The notes beneath the pieces were generated by a model. That model was given only the letters and a program-made list of their open reading frames with translations, had not been told where the DNA came from and did no database searches. DNA of 64,000 nucleotides from Pectobacterium araliae (GTDB taxonomy: Bacteria; Pseudomonadota; Gammaproteobacteria; Enterobacterales; Enterobacteriaceae): assembly GCF_037076465.1 (NCBI RefSeq), contig NZ_AP028908.1, forward strand, positions 2,108,001-2,172,000, written 5' to 3'. Of the stretch, positions 1 through 9,203 are shown one piece after another; the stretch's first letter is position 1, and the number at the start of each line of letters is the position of its first letter. Both the position numbers and the translations under genes were made by a program.

Positions 1-598
1 TGACCAACTGGCTGCGTGAAAACATCAGTTGTAAGCGTCCGCCGCCAATTTGTTGCCAAAGCACGACAGAACGGATACCCGCCAAGAGTGTGGCACGCAC
101 TTTAGCCTGTACCTGACTGTTTTGTAGCACCTCTGGTGAGCCAGTAACCTGAATGCGTGGCCCCAACGTACTGATGACATCCACGTAAATTGCGGCCAAT
201 GCGCTAACGATCGTCTCGGAAAGCAGCTCGAAATGTTCCAGCTGTCGCTCCAACTGCCCGATACGTTTGCCCAATTCGTCCAGTGCGGCAGATTTTGCAT
301 TTAGCTTACGTTCTAGCGCAATCAGGCTGAATGTATAGCGCGATAATTCCGCACCCGCGCCTTTATTGCTGCTGGTGTTCAGGATACCTAATAGCGTTTC
401 CAACCCAACTTTTAAGTTTTGTTCATCATTGCCATAAACGGCAAGTGTGGACGCTGGATTGAGGTTCAATACGCTGTTTAGGGAGGTATGCAGAACATCG
501 TTATTACAGTTACCCGTATGAGCCAACTGTTGGACTAAATGCGCCGATTGGCAAACGCCAGCTAACGCCAGTGTGATTTCATAATAATTCTTAGCCAC
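1..598 (-). CDS. hflD: HflD, lysogenization regulator homologue (partial, C-terminus beyond window)
   Basis: Reading the minus strand from a GTG at 596-598 gives [16 protein letters not shown] and then 199 codons without a stop up to the window edge, so only the last few residues of the roughly 208-residue family length are missing. A conserved block with VDVIS and [10 protein letters not shown] lies near residues 137-155. In E. coli HflD is a membrane-associated protein that lowers lambda CII activity; its cellular role is otherwise unclear. The start lies only 2 bases after the mnmA stop, so the genes are surely co-transcribed. The GTG start is supported by alignment with the E. coli N-terminus MAKNYY. 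Confidence 0.93.
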   Translation of the reverse strand, partial: MAKNYYEITLALAGVCQSAHLVQQLAHTGNCNNDVLHTSLNSVLNLNPASTLAVYGNDEQNLKVGLETLLGILNTSSNKGAGAELSRYTFSLIALERKLNAKSAALDELGKRIGQLERQLEHFELLSETIVSALAAIYVDVISTLGPRIQVTGSPEVLQNSQVQAKVRATLLAGIRSVVLWQQIGGGRLQLMFSRSQLV

Positions 599-600
599 GG

Positions 601-1707
601 TTACTCCTGTAAGCGTTCTTCGATGATACCGCCACCAAGGCACACGTCGTCCAGATAAAAGACGGCAGATTGGCCTGGTGTCACGGCGGCGACGGGCTCA
701 TCAAAACGTACGGTAATGCGATCGTCGCCAAGCGGCGTGACGGTGCAGGGGATGTCCGCCTGACGGTAACGCGTTTTTACTGTACAACGACGTTCAGCCG
801 TGAGTGGCTGGCGGTCGACCCAGTGCAGTTGCTGCGCGATTAAACCATACGACATCAGGCGAGGGTGTTCATGACCCTGTGCGACATACAGAATGTTGTT
901 GGCGACATCTTTATCCACCACGTACCAGGGATCTTCGCCACCGTCTTTGACGCCGCCGATGCCTAATCCTTTGCGTTGCCCCAGCGTGTGGTACATCAAC
1001 CCCTGATGTTGTCCCATCGGTTTGTTGTCGTCGACGGACAGAATCGGGCCGGGCTGTGCGGGCAGGTAGCGCGCCAGAAAATCGGTGAATTTGCGCTCGC
1101 CGATGAAGCAAATACCGGTAGAGTCTTTCTTCTTCGCGGTTGCTAGTTCAAGCTCTTCGGCAATTTTACGAACCTGTGGTTTTTCCAGCTCACCGACCGG
1201 GAACAGGCTCTGTGCAATCTGTTCGTGGCCCAGCGTATAAAGAAAATAGCTTTGATCTTTATTACCGTCCATTCCACGCAGCAAACGGCTTTTACCGTCA
1301 ACATCGTGACGACGGACATAGTGGCCTGTCGCGATATAATCCGCACCGAGATCCTCGGCAGCGAATTCCAGAAAGGCTTTAAATTTGATCTCTTTATTGC
1401 ACAGGATATCGGGATTGGGGGTACGACCCGCTTTATATTCTTCAAGGAAGAGTTCAAAAACGTTGTCCCAATACTCAGCGGCAAAATTGACGGTATGTAA
1501 CTCGATCCCCAGCTTGTCGCAAACGGCTTGCGCATCGGCAAGGTCAGTGGCGGCTGAGCAATATTCGGTGTCGTCATCCTCTTCCCAGTTTTTCATGAAC
1601 AGGCCTTCAACATGATAGCCCTGTTGCTGTAACAGGTAAGCGGAAACGGAGGAATCAACACCGCCGGACATACCGACAATCACTTTTTTCTGGCTGTTAT
1701 CTGACAT
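601..1707 (-). CDS. mnmA: tRNA-specific 2-thiouridylase MnmA
   Basis: MnmA adenylates and then thiolates U34 of tRNA-Lys, -Glu and -Gln in the cytoplasm, taking sulfur from the Tus relay. The 368-residue protein has the PP-loop ATP-binding motif GMSGGVDSS at residues 12-20 and two cysteines at the expected catalytic places, Cys103 in DILCNKE and Cys200 in STGICFIG. Length and motifs match the E. coli enzyme (368 aa; Cys102 and Cys199). It lies between nudJ and hflD in the usual rluE-nudJ-mnmA-hflD order, with 141 bases separating it from nudJ, so it may also have a promoter of its own. Confidence 0.97.
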   Translation of the reverse strand: MSDNSQKKVIVGMSGGVDSSVSAYLLQQQGYHVEGLFMKNWEEDDDTEYCSAATDLADAQAVCDKLGIELHTVNFAAEYWDNVFELFLEEYKAGRTPNPDILCNKEIKFKAFLEFAAEDLGADYIATGHYVRRHDVDGKSRLLRGMDGNKDQSYFLYTLGHEQIAQSLFPVGELEKPQVRKIAEELELATAKKKDSTGICFIGERKFTDFLARYLPAQPGPILSVDDNKPMGQHQGLMYHTLGQRKGLGIGGVKDGGEDPWYVVDKDVANNILYVAQGHEHPRLMSYGLIAQQLHWVDRQPLTAERRCTVKTRYRQADIPCTVTPLGDDRITVRFDEPVAAVTPGQSAVFYLDDVCLGGGIIEERLQE

Positions 1708-1848
1708 GGGAGTCTCACGAACTGAATTTACTGACGCATTGATGCGAAAAACAAGCGGCGCATTTTAGCATGTTGAACGGAGGGCTGCATCGCTATTCCT
1801 GCCACGAGCTGGTCAGGCCATTCACGGCAGGTCTAAAAAGGTGAATAT

Positions 1849-2295
1849 TTAAAAAGGCCAGTTGAACGCGCCCAATAAGGCTAACGGGTAGCGTTCTAGC
1901 TGCTGATAGCAGCGAATACTTTCCGCCACCAGCGGTGAACGAAGCTGGCGAGAATGCAAAATTTCCTCGGCGGTCACCCAGCGGCAGCATTCAATATCGC
2001 TGTCGTGTGGCTGGGTGTCGACTCGCGTAGGCAGATCGAGCGCGAAGCAAAAGCGTAGAAACGGTGTGCTGTCTGGGGCAATCCATTGATGGAGGCGCAA
2101 AAAACTCTGCGGCGTGGCCTGAATTCCGGTTTCTTCCCACAACTCACGGCTCGACGCCTGAATCAGCGTTTCATCGGCTTCCAAATGGCCCGCAGGCTGG
2201 TTCCATAATAATTTGTCGTTAATTAACTCTTCGACGACCAGAAAATGGTTTTCGGCCTGCACGACGCAGGCAACCGTGACATGGGGTTTAAACAT
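1849..2295 (-). CDS. nudJ: NudJ, Nudix phosphatase
   Basis: A 148-residue Nudix hydrolase. The Nudix box (G-x5-E-x7-REL-x-EE-x-G) is complete at residues 36-58, running from GHLEADE to [10 protein letters not shown]. coli NudJ hydrolyses nucleoside di- and triphosphates and the thiamine precursor HMP-PP, so phosphate removal from small pyrophosphorylated metabolites is the likely role. The start codon overlaps the end of rluE by 8 bases, which indicates translational coupling. Identity rests on the box plus its place between rluE and mnmA, which is the same in E. coli. Confidence 0.93.
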   Translation of the reverse strand: MFKPHVTVACVVQAENHFLVVEELINDKLLWNQPAGHLEADETLIQASSRELWEETGIQATPQSFLRLHQWIAPDSTPFLRFCFALDLPTRVDTQPHDSDIECCRWVTAEEILHSRQLRSPLVAESIRCYQQLERYPLALLGAFNWPF

Positions 2296-2917
2296 CCGCT
2301 ATCTCCTTCCATTCTCCAGGTAACAGGTTTTCTACGGTTTGATTGGCCATGCCGTATCGAATCAGACGCAGGGTAGGATACCCGATATTCGCCGTCATAC
2401 GACGCACCTGTCGATTACGGCCTTCATACAGCGTGATTTTTAGCCAGCAGTCAGGAATACTTTTACGCTCGCGTATTGGCGGATTGCGTGGCCACAACCA
2501 GTCAGGTTCTGGAACGATCTCCGCGCCTGCGGGCAGCGTCTTGCCGTCATTCAGTTCCAGACCCGTGCGAAAGCGCACCAGTGCGGCGTCATCAGGAATA
2601 CCTTCTACCTGAACATAGTAGATTTTGGCCGTTTTTTCCGTCGGTTGGGTTAGCCGTGCCTGAAGCTTACCATCATTGGTGAGGATCATCAGACCTTCGC
2701 TGTCGCGATCCAGACGCCCGGCGGCGTAAATACCGCTAACCGGAATGTAATCTTTCAGCGTGCGACGCCCGGCTTCATCAGTGAATTGCGGCAAGACATC
2801 GAAGGGCTTATTGAACAAAACAATCCGGCGCGGTGCATTGTCAGGTTGCCTTTTTCTTGCTGGCTGTGAGCTGAATCGTTTAACTTTGTGATTTTTAACA
2901 GGGAATTTATTCATCAT
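2288..2917 (-). CDS. rluE: 23S rRNA pseudouridine(2457) synthase RluE
   Basis: RluE converts U2457 of 23S rRNA to pseudouridine. The protein has the RsuA-family catalytic motif [11 protein letters not shown], with the nucleophilic Asp near residue 70, and the basic [15 protein letters not shown] block close to the C-terminus. The reading frame is open upstream to an ATG at 2944, but that ATG overlaps a perfect TATAAT (2943-2948 on the minus strand), so I prefer the ATG-ATG pair at 2917/2914, giving about 209 residues. The N-terminus is rich in Lys and Arg, as in E. coli RluE. First gene of the operon running to hflD; divergent from icd. Confidence 0.93.
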   Translation of the reverse strand: MMNKFPVKNHKVKRFSSQPARKRQPDNAPRRIVLFNKPFDVLPQFTDEAGRRTLKDYIPVSGIYAAGRLDRDSEGLMILTNDGKLQARLTQPTEKTAKIYYVQVEGIPDDAALVRFRTGLELNDGKTLPAGAEIVPEPDWLWPRNPPIRERKSIPDCWLKITLYEGRNRQVRRMTANIGYPTLRLIRYGMANQTVENLLPGEWKEIADV

Positions 2918-2942
2918 CTTTATAGTCGCGGGTAACAAAAGC

Positions 2943-2948
2943 ATTATA
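2943..2948 (-). promoter_or_regulatory. Candidate -10 element of the rluE-nudJ-mnmA-hflD operon
   Basis: A perfect TATAAT on the minus strand, 26 bases upstream of the preferred rluE start. No good -35 hexamer is seen at 16-18 bases, so the assignment is tentative. Confidence 0.4.
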
Positions 2949-3045
2949 CTCGAAATGGTTTGCGATTGGCGCGGGCTAAATATTCAAGTAGTATTGACAT
3001 GCATCTTACAAGTCATTAACAAAATTGCGCTCGAAGGAGAGGTTA

Positions 3046-4299
3046 ATGGAAAGCAAAGTAGTTGTACCGACAGAAGGTCAGAAAATCACGGTTGACGCTC
3101 AAGGCAAACTGGTTGTTCCGAACAATCCGGTGATTCCGTTTATCGAAGGCGACGGCATCGGTATCGATGTAACGCCAGCTATGATCAACGTCGTTGACGC
3201 CGCCGTGAAGAAAGCCTATCAGGGCAAGCGCGCGATTTCCTGGATGGAGATCTACACGGGTGAGAAATCCACGCAGGTCTACGGTAAAGATGTCTGGTTA
3301 CCGGAAGAAACACTGGATTTGATCCGTGAGTATCGTGTGGCGATTAAGGGCCCGCTGACAACGCCAGTTGGCGGTGGTATTCGTTCTCTGAACGTTGCGC
3401 TGCGCCAACAGTTGGATCTGTACGTTTGCCTGCGTCCGGTACGCTACTACGAAGGTACACCTAGCCCGGTTAAACAACCAGAGTTGACCGACATGGTGAT
3501 CTTCCGTGAAAACGCCGAAGACATCTATGCTGGAATCGAGTGGAAAGCGGGTTCTGCTGAAGCAGACAAAGTGATCAAATTCCTGCGTGAAGAAATGGGT
3601 GTTAGCAAAATCCGTTTCCCTGAGCAGTGTGGTATTGGCGTGAAGCCGTGCTCTGAAGAGGGGACTAAACGTCTGGTTCGTGCTGCGATTGAGTACGCGA
3701 TTACCAACGACCGTGATTCCCTCACGCTGGTTCACAAAGGCAACATCATGAAATTCACCGAAGGCGCGTTTAAAGACTGGGGCTACCAGTTGGCGCGTGA
3801 AGAATTCGGCGGTGAGCTGATCGATGGCGGCCCGTGGGTGAAGATCAAGAACCCGAACACGGGCAAAGAGATCGTGGTAAAAGACGTGATCGCCGATGCG
3901 TTCCTGCAACAAATCCTGCTGCGTCCTGCTGAATATGATGTGATTGCCTGTATGAACCTGAACGGTGACTACATTTCTGATGCCCTGGCGGCACAGGTTG
4001 GCGGTATCGGTATTGCACCGGGCGCGAACATCGGTGACGAATGCGCACTGTTTGAAGCTACGCACGGTACGGCACCGAAATACGCGGGTCAGGATAAAGT
4101 GAACCCAGGTTCCGTTATTCTGTCTGCTGAAATGATGCTGCGTCACCTGCAATGGTTCGAAGCGGCTGACCTGATTGTTAAGGGCGTTGAAGGCGCGATC
4201 AAGAACAAGACCGTGACTTACGATTTCGAACGTCTGATGGAAGGCGCTAAACTACGGAAATGTAGTGAGTTCGCGCAAGACATCATCGATAATATGTAA
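3046..4299 (+). CDS. icd: Isocitrate dehydrogenase [NADP+]
   Basis: The TCA-cycle enzyme that oxidatively decarboxylates isocitrate to 2-oxoglutarate. The 417-residue protein (E. coli 416) contains the substrate loop [12 protein letters not shown] with the phosphorylatable serine near residue 114, and the Mg-binding segment [10 protein letters not shown]. The ATG at 3046 follows a good AAGGAGAGG Shine-Dalgarno; an in-frame TTG at 3025 is less likely. The last part of the gene uses a run of rarer codons (CTA CGG AAA TGT AGT, 4253-4267) in the place where phage e14 recombines in E. coli icd. A terminator follows at 4333. Confidence 0.98.
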   Translation: MESKVVVPTEGQKITVDAQGKLVVPNNPVIPFIEGDGIGIDVTPAMINVVDAAVKKAYQGKRAISWMEIYTGEKSTQVYGKDVWLPEETLDLIREYRVAIKGPLTTPVGGGIRSLNVALRQQLDLYVCLRPVRYYEGTPSPVKQPELTDMVIFRENAEDIYAGIEWKAGSAEADKVIKFLREEMGVSKIRFPEQCGIGVKPCSEEGTKRLVRAAIEYAITNDRDSLTLVHKGNIMKFTEGAFKDWGYQLAREEFGGELIDGGPWVKIKNPNTGKEIVVKDVIADAFLQQILLRPAEYDVIACMNLNGDYISDALAAQVGGIGIAPGANIGDECALFEATHGTAPKYAGQDKVNPGSVILSAEMMLRHLQWFEAADLIVKGVEGAIKNKTVTYDFERLMEGAKLRKCSEFAQDIIDNM

Positions 4300-4332
4300 T
4301 CTGCTCTTTAACGCAGGTTATAATGAATGGTA

Positions 4333-4356
4333 GGGGCCAGTTCAGGCCCCTTAATA
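4333..4356 (+). terminator. Rho-independent terminator of icd
   Basis: Six-base GC stem GGGGCC/GGCCCC with a 6-base loop, followed by TTAATATT, 33 bases after the icd stop. Confidence 0.8.
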
Positions 4357-4423
4357 TTGCCCTCAATTTATTTTCCCCAACATCATCCCGTCTTGTATTA
4401 ATCAATATTGACCTTACCAACCG

Positions 4424-4875
4424 TTATGGGTGATCAATGCCCTGTGAATCAGTAATAAGCCGGAAGTACATCTGTTCGGGAATCGGACTGTTCCAGCCTC
4501 CTGTATACATGGTGAAACCGATCATGCCGAAAAGGATACCGAGCACCAGTACGGCCATCGTAATACCGGACAACGCGGTTTGTTGCCATAGCGGTTTCGC
4601 TGCGGCACCACCTTTTTCCTGCGCTCCTGAAGGTTTCATCAATGAGAAATGGAGCGTCGATGCTACCGGGCAGGATTCGACGCAGGTCATGCAGGCTGTG
4701 CATTCTGCTGTTCTCACCTGAATCAGCTTATCCACCGGGATGTTAGACGGGCAGGCCTTGGCACACTTACCACAGTCGATACAGCTGGTGGCTTGCGACG
4801 AACTTTGAAGGGCGACAGCAGTGAAAATACGCCTAAGATCGCGCCGTAGGGACAGAGGTATCGGCAACATGTTGA
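4424..4875 (-). pseudogene. Truncated, frameshifted ferredoxin-type membrane protein (YccM/NapH/CcoG-like)
   Basis: The minus strand encodes two 4Fe-4S clusters (CIDCGKCAKACPSNIP and CTACMTCVESCP) followed by one membrane helix (about residues 95-118 of the open frame), the C-terminal half of polyferredoxin membrane proteins. The family's preceding motif, CRYLCPYGAILG followed by SPFKVRRKP, is present at about 4797-4872 but in another reading frame, so a frameshift lies near 4789-4797. Upstream of 4875 nothing resembles the expected N-terminal membrane helices; the sequence turns AT-rich. The gene has therefore lost its 5' part and is frameshifted. Which subfamily it came from cannot be fixed from the remnant. 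Confidence 0.8.
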
Positions 4876-5264
4876 GAAAGTTCGACCAAATCGCGTTATG
4901 TGTTTATTTAAAACTATAGTTGTTTTTGCGTCAACATCTTTAGTTTTAATTTGGGTTGTTTTTGGTTGTAAAACGAAATGGCGGTCTGCGGGTTATATGC
5001 TAGAAAAGGTTCGATGAAAGAGTAAAAAAATCCCGCCATAGGGCGGGAAAGCAACACATAGACAGGAGGAATAACACAACATCAACAAGGGATGGTGAAA
5101 CAATAGCACGGTGATTGTATAAAACTGTGACGCGTGGGTAAGGTTATCTGGGGGAGGGTAAATGTTTTTGACATATGAAACAAAGCCGGTGCTCGCATTG
5201 GTTTGCCAGCTTTGATGAGAGGAAAGGTCGATAGCGACGTAAGCGGAAAACCACCTATATCGAG
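4876..5264. other. AT-rich gene-free stretch between pseudogene and repressor gene
   Basis: No credible gene. It holds a minus-strand terminator (5024-5050) and, at about 4914-4976, several GTTGT/ACAAC half-sites resembling those in the operator upstream of the S24 repressor. Composition shifts abruptly relative to icd. Confidence 0.5.
5024..5050 (-). terminator. Minus-strand terminator downstream of the S24 repressor
   Basis: Hairpin TCCCGCC-ATA-GGGCGGGA, followed on the minus strand by a run of seven T. It lies about 215 bases past the repressor stop codon. Confidence 0.7.
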
Positions 5265-5999
5265 CTATAACAATACCGAATACCAGAACACGCGACCGAT
5301 GATCTCGACCTCCGATTCGTAAGCTTCTTCGTCAGCATCGCGGTTAAAGCTATGGATGACGAGGAGGCCGCCAGGCTTGCGGTAAAGTTGTTTGATTCGC
5401 TTGAGCTTGTCGTTGCCGCTGCCCTCCTGAGCAATGGCGTAGAGCTTTCCATCAATGATACGCTTGTTGTTGGTATCAACGGCGACAGTGGTGCCATCGG
5501 GGATGATGGGTTCCATACTGTCGCCCGCTGCCGGGAAACAAAGCACACCTGAACCGTCAGTATTTGCACCGACTTTACGCAGTGTTGCTTTAGAAAAACG
5601 GAGCTTAAAGTCGTTGTAATTCTCACTTTGAATGCGTCCGTCGCCGCAGGCAAACTCTATATCCTTCAAAAAAGGTACTTCCACCTCGTCCTTTGATAGT
5701 TCTGTCGTGCTATCCCAAGCTGATACGGTGCCCCATTTTGATGTTGGCGGAATACTCGATTCCTGGAGTGATCGAACCACCCTGTCGCTACGCATTGGGC
5801 CTTCGCCATTTGCCAACCATTCAGGGCGAATATGGAGTACATTGGAAAGCTCAACAATTTTGGTTGTTTGCGACGCTTTCCCCCCCTCAATCTTCTGTAT
5901 GGCGGCCTGAGATACGCCAATCATGTCGCCAAGTGCTTTTTGGCTAAGCCCTTGTGCAGCCCTGGCGGTCTTTAATCGTTCTGCAAGTGTCGTTTTCAT
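5265..5999 (-). CDS. Phage-type XRE/S24 (LexA-like) autocleaving repressor
   Basis: A 244-residue two-domain regulator. An XRE helix-turn-helix occupies about residues 5-62 (LSQKALGDMIGVSQAAIQKIEGG). A peptidase S24 domain covers about 110-240, with the nucleophile Ser161 in GDSMEPIIPDG and the general-base Lys probably at 198-200 in DKLKRI. The likely self-cleavage site is Cys118-Gly119 (FACGDG), a bond type also cut in UmuD, so SOS-induced inactivation is expected. A perfect 9-bp inverted repeat lies 8 bases upstream of the start codon, suggesting autorepression. Its place behind icd, beside a broken gene, fits a prophage or integrative-element remnant. Target genes are not evident. Confidence 0.9.
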   Translation of the reverse strand: MKTTLAERLKTARAAQGLSQKALGDMIGVSQAAIQKIEGGKASQTTKIVELSNVLHIRPEWLANGEGPMRSDRVVRSLQESSIPPTSKWGTVSAWDSTTELSKDEVEVPFLKDIEFACGDGRIQSENYNDFKLRFSKATLRKVGANTDGSGVLCFPAAGDSMEPIIPDGTTVAVDTNNKRIIDGKLYAIAQEGSGNDKLKRIKQLYRKPGGLLVIHSFNRDADEEAYESEVEIIGRVFWYSVLL

Positions 6000-6006
6000 T
6001 CGGTCA

Positions 6007-6028
6007 ATTTACAACCTAAGTTGTAAAT
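6007..6028. promoter_or_regulatory. Perfect 9-bp inverted-repeat operator of the S24 repressor
   Basis: ATTTACAAC and GTTGTAAAT separated by CTAA, just upstream of the repressor ATG. The two arms match perfectly. Further ACAAC/GTTGT half-sites lie at 6102-6106 and 6123-6127. Confidence 0.7.
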
Positions 6029-6392
6029 CATCAAGCGGATATTAATCGTGCTGACAAAAACCAACGTTATATATAGCTGGTGTGCGAAGAAAATCATAAA
6101 TACAACCATGGAGACAGCTAAAGTTGTTATATCGCGCGAAAAAACTGTGCGTATGTATGAGATAACATCAAAATAAACGCTATCGCCTGACTATCAAAAA
6201 TCCTAATAAATGTCAGGCTGTCATAGTATCGTCTTATTCCACCCCCTGATTTGGCTTAAACCTGTGTGTCACTTGATCTAAATCACAATCTGGCCGCAAC
6301 CATTTTGCTTTTATGGAAATCCCGTTGTGGGAAATATAACCAATAAATTTGTTTTATTATGCATGCGCATGACTGCGTGTCGCGGAGGATGT
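6029..6392. other. Regulatory gap between divergent repressor and DUF1883-like gene
   Basis: Contains a 22-codon ORF at 6108-6176 in a cro-like position, extra repressor half-sites, and an FNR-like box at 6273-6286. No convincing gene was found. Confidence 0.5.
6273..6286. promoter_or_regulatory. FNR-like site upstream of the small DUF1883-like gene
   Basis: TTGAT-CTAA-ATCAC differs from the FNR consensus TTGAT-N4-ATCAA at one base. It lies about 107 bases before the preferred start at 6393. The same bases partly resemble a CRP half-site (TCACA), so CRP is an alternative. Confidence 0.45.
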
Positions 6393-6650
6393 ATGTCTGT
6401 AATTCGCACGTGTTTAAGTCTGTTTGGCGGTGATACGGTAATTGTCCGGTGTGCTAATACGTTTGAAGTAAAAATGAGCAATGGTGAACAGGAAACAATG
6501 GCTAAAGAGAACCGTTATACGGAGGATTCTATTTGCCGCTATGCGGAAGGTGAAGTGTATTTAACTGTTCCTTATACAGGGGTTTGGGATGTCGTTATTC
6601 GAGCGAAGAATGATACCCCTGAGCATTCAATAACCTATTTCCCCGCCTGA
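6393..6650 (+). CDS. Small protein, probable DUF1883-like
   Basis: An 85-residue protein starting at the ATG at 6393, which has GGAGG four bases upstream; the frame is open back to 6327 but that start has no good ribosome site. The pattern matches my recollection of DUF1883: an early GGDTV, a central charged and variable stretch, and a late GVWDVVIRA followed by HSITYFP near the C-terminus. No signal peptide or membrane helix. Function is unknown; DUF1883 proteins are small, beta-rich and sporadically distributed. Located between the phage-type repressor and a c-di-GMP enzyme gene. The family call is tentative. Confidence 0.6.
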   Translation: MSVIRTCLSLFGGDTVIVRCANTFEVKMSNGEQETMAKENRYTEDSICRYAEGEVYLTVPYTGVWDVVIRAKNDTPEHSITYFPA

Positions 6651-7034
6651 TGATACCTTGGTTGGTTATATTCTGTTAATAACTTGATAATACGTTGTCG
6701 TTATCCAGTAATAAGTATTTGAATATACCAACCCTTCTCTTTATTTTTTGTCTGCATTACTGCACGTGTGAGTTCATCGGTATCTTTCTATTTCGCTTTT
6801 CATCTATCATCTTAATTGATGCTTCCAGTTGTTATTATTAATGATTCGAAGGGGTGATAGAGTTTGAATCTTTTGCCATACTCAACATTCGGCCACTTTC
6901 TGGCGAGAAAAAGAGCCTTGGTTTACTCACGTTGACCTGGTGTTGCTCTTATTGTGCTCATTGCTGCAATATTTTGGATTTATAGCTAACCTTTTGTCTA
7001 ATCTGAACATTAATACGGTGGGAGGGGGGAACCC
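6651..7034. other. Gene-free stretch with imperfect inverted repeat
   Basis: No gene is seen. GGTTGGTTATATTC at 6660-6673 and GAATATACCAACC at 6721-6733 form a near-perfect inverted repeat with a 47-base spacer, beginning 10 bases after the preceding gene. Confidence 0.45.
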
Positions 7035-9203
7035 ATGAGTCGTGCCCCAATAAGCAAAGATGAAGACAAACGCCTTGCTGCTCTTCGTGAGTATGGAGTT
7101 AGAAACGCACTGTTCGATCCGAGTCTGAGCAACCTGATTAGCCTGGCTGCCAACATTTTTAGTGCCCCCATCGTTTTAGTCTCGTTGGTGGAAGCTGAAC
7201 GTCAATTGTTTGCCGCCAGTGTAGGGGTTCCTTTTTGCGAAACACCACGCGATATCTCTTTTTGCGCCCACACGATCTTGAAGAAAAAGATCATGGTGGT
7301 GCCTGATGCACTTAAGGATGTGCGATTCAAAAATAACCCACTGGTTGTAGGAATTCCCTGTATTCGTTTTTATGCAGGGATACCCTTAATTACGCCGTCT
7401 GGGCATGCTATTGGCACGTTATGCATTATTGATTTGAAGCCCAGAGCAACATTCACCAAGCGTGATGAGCACAATTTGCAGGATCTGGCGTCATTGGTTA
7501 TGGACAAGCTGGAAATGCGGCGTCTGGAATTGGCGCGTAAAGCCAGTCAGGTGCGTTTTGAAAATATCGCCAATACCTCGCCTGATACGATTTTGTGCGT
7601 TAATGAGAAGGGGATGATTACCTTCTGGAATGCGGCCGCAGAGAAGATGTTGGAATACAGCGACGATGAAATTATCGGTCAAAATATTAATAACATCATA
7701 CCTGACGCTTTTATCGTGCAGCTTAAGCAACGGGTCACTGACCGTGATTCCCTGATGAAAGGGGTGATGCTGGAACTGAACGTACAAGCCAAAAGTGGTA
7801 ACCGGGTTCCGGTCGAACTGTCTGTTTCGATGTGGGAAGACAATAACAACATTAGCTATGGCGCGATATTGCGTGATATTACCGAGCGTCGGCGCAACGA
7901 AGAGCGACTGTTTTTACTGGCGCACATGGACCCCTTGACGGGGTTGGCAAACCGGACATTATTAACATCAAATTTGGAAACCGCGCTCAAGAATGAACCT
8001 GCGGTCTGCATCATGATGGTCGATCTGGATGGGTTTAAGGATGTTAATGACAGTCTGGGGCACTCGAGTGGCGATGATATTTTGGTGCACGTTGCCAAAA
8101 AAATAAAAGCAACCGTTCGTTCCGGTGATGTGGTCGCGAGAATGGGTGGAGACGAATTTGCGCTGCTGTTTCCAAGCCTGAATGATAAAAGGGTTGCGGG
8201 TAAAATTGCTGAGCAAATTATTCATGAAATTTCTCAGGCAATGGTTATCGACGATCACCAAATCAATATCAGTGCCAGTATTGGTGCGGTGCTGTACCCA
8301 GAATATGGCGCGACCGTGCAGGAACTGTTGACCAGTGCAGATTTAGCGTTGTATCAGGCGAAATCTGAAGGCCGGAATTGTTATCGTTTTTTCACGCGCG
8401 AACTGCTTGAAGCCTTTCAGGCTAAGCATGCTTTCCAGTTAGAGTTTGTGCGGGCTTATGAGCAGCATGAATTTGAAATGTTCTATCAACCACAGGTAAA
8501 ACTGGCAACAAATGAGATTGTTGGTGCTGAGGCGCTGTTACGTTGGCGTCACCCAGAGAAAGGGCTACTTGGCCCTGCTGCATTTCTTACCGCACTGGAA
8601 AATGGCCCGTGGGCGGAACGAGTAGGGGATTGGATCGTAGAAACGGCCTGTAGGCAGGCCGCAGAGTGGTGTCAGGTCAGCAACAGCTACTTCCGTATTA
8701 GTATTAACCTTTTCAGTGCGCAATTTCGTACTGGCATGTTGGCGCAAAAGATTATGGATACCCTCGCTCGTACAGGGTTGTCACCAAGTTCGCTGGAGCT
8801 TGAAATCACGGAAAACATCATTCTGCGTTACGATGAAAATATGTTACAGCCATTAAAAACGCTGCAGGATGCGGGAATCGGGATTGCCTTTGACGACTAT
8901 GGAACGGGCTATGCGTCTCTCAGTATGCTGAAGAACTACCCGGTGACTCGGCTGAAGATCGACCAAACCTTTGTCAGGACTATGTGTGAATCTCCGCCGG
9001 ATGCAGCGATTGTCAGGGCAATCCTCTATCTTGGGAAAAGTTTCGGTCTGGGTGTGATTGCAGAAGGGGTTGAAACGTTAGAGCAGAGTGAGCGACTGCG
9101 AGGCAAAGGGTGTGAAGAAGCTCAGGGATATTTGTTCGGACATCCGATGCCTGCAGAAGAGTTTACCCAGCTACTGAAGTTGAATAAACCAACAGACGTG
9201 TAA
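7035..9203 (+). CDS. GAF-PAS-GGDEF-EAL cyclic-di-GMP turnover protein
   Basis: A 722-residue soluble protein with four domains: GAF (about 20-165), PAS (about 175-290), GGDEF (about 300-455) and EAL (about 470-715). The diguanylate cyclase signature RMGGDEF is intact near residue 370. The EAL domain keeps EALLRW near 497, DDYGTGYASL, KIDQTF and AEGVE, so phosphodiesterase activity is plausible. No membrane helix is present, so the N-terminal sensors probably read cytosolic signals. Which activity dominates cannot be told from sequence. Start ATG at 7035 follows a purine-rich GGGAGGGGGG. It is a lone gene, with pyrS starting about 150 bases downstream on the same strand. Confidence 0.93.
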   Translation: MSRAPISKDEDKRLAALREYGVRNALFDPSLSNLISLAANIFSAPIVLVSLVEAERQLFAASVGVPFCETPRDISFCAHTILKKKIMVVPDALKDVRFKNNPLVVGIPCIRFYAGIPLITPSGHAIGTLCIIDLKPRATFTKRDEHNLQDLASLVMDKLEMRRLELARKASQVRFENIANTSPDTILCVNEKGMITFWNAAAEKMLEYSDDEIIGQNINNIIPDAFIVQLKQRVTDRDSLMKGVMLELNVQAKSGNRVPVELSVSMWEDNNNISYGAILRDITERRRNEERLFLLAHMDPLTGLANRTLLTSNLETALKNEPAVCIMMVDLDGFKDVNDSLGHSSGDDILVHVAKKIKATVRSGDVVARMGGDEFALLFPSLNDKRVAGKIAEQIIHEISQAMVIDDHQINISASIGAVLYPEYGATVQELLTSADLALYQAKSEGRNCYRFFTRELLEAFQAKHAFQLEFVRAYEQHEFEMFYQPQVKLATNEIVGAEALLRWRHPEKGLLGPAAFLTALENGPWAERVGDWIVETACRQAAEWCQVSNSYFRISINLFSAQFRTGMLAQKIMDTLARTGLSPSSLELEITENIILRYDENMLQPLKTLQDAGIGIAFDDYGTGYASLSMLKNYPVTRLKIDQTFVRTMCESPPDAAIVRAILYLGKSFGLGVIAEGVETLEQSERLRGKGCEEAQGYLFGHPMPAEEFTQLLKLNKPTDV

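Noticed and set aside
3298..4152. 284-codon open frame antisense to icd
   Set aside because: It is a frame shadow of a highly expressed gene with strong codon bias; the product is Arg- and His-rich with no domain.
6108..6176. 22-codon ORF in a cro-like position opposite the S24 repressor
   Set aside because: Too short for a Cro protein, no helix-turn-helix pattern and no good ribosome site; kept only as part of the regulatory gap.
4300..7034. Duplicate of the icd 3' end marking the far edge of an integrated element
   Set aside because: I looked for a second copy of the final icd codons downstream and saw none, so an intact attachment-site pair is not supported.
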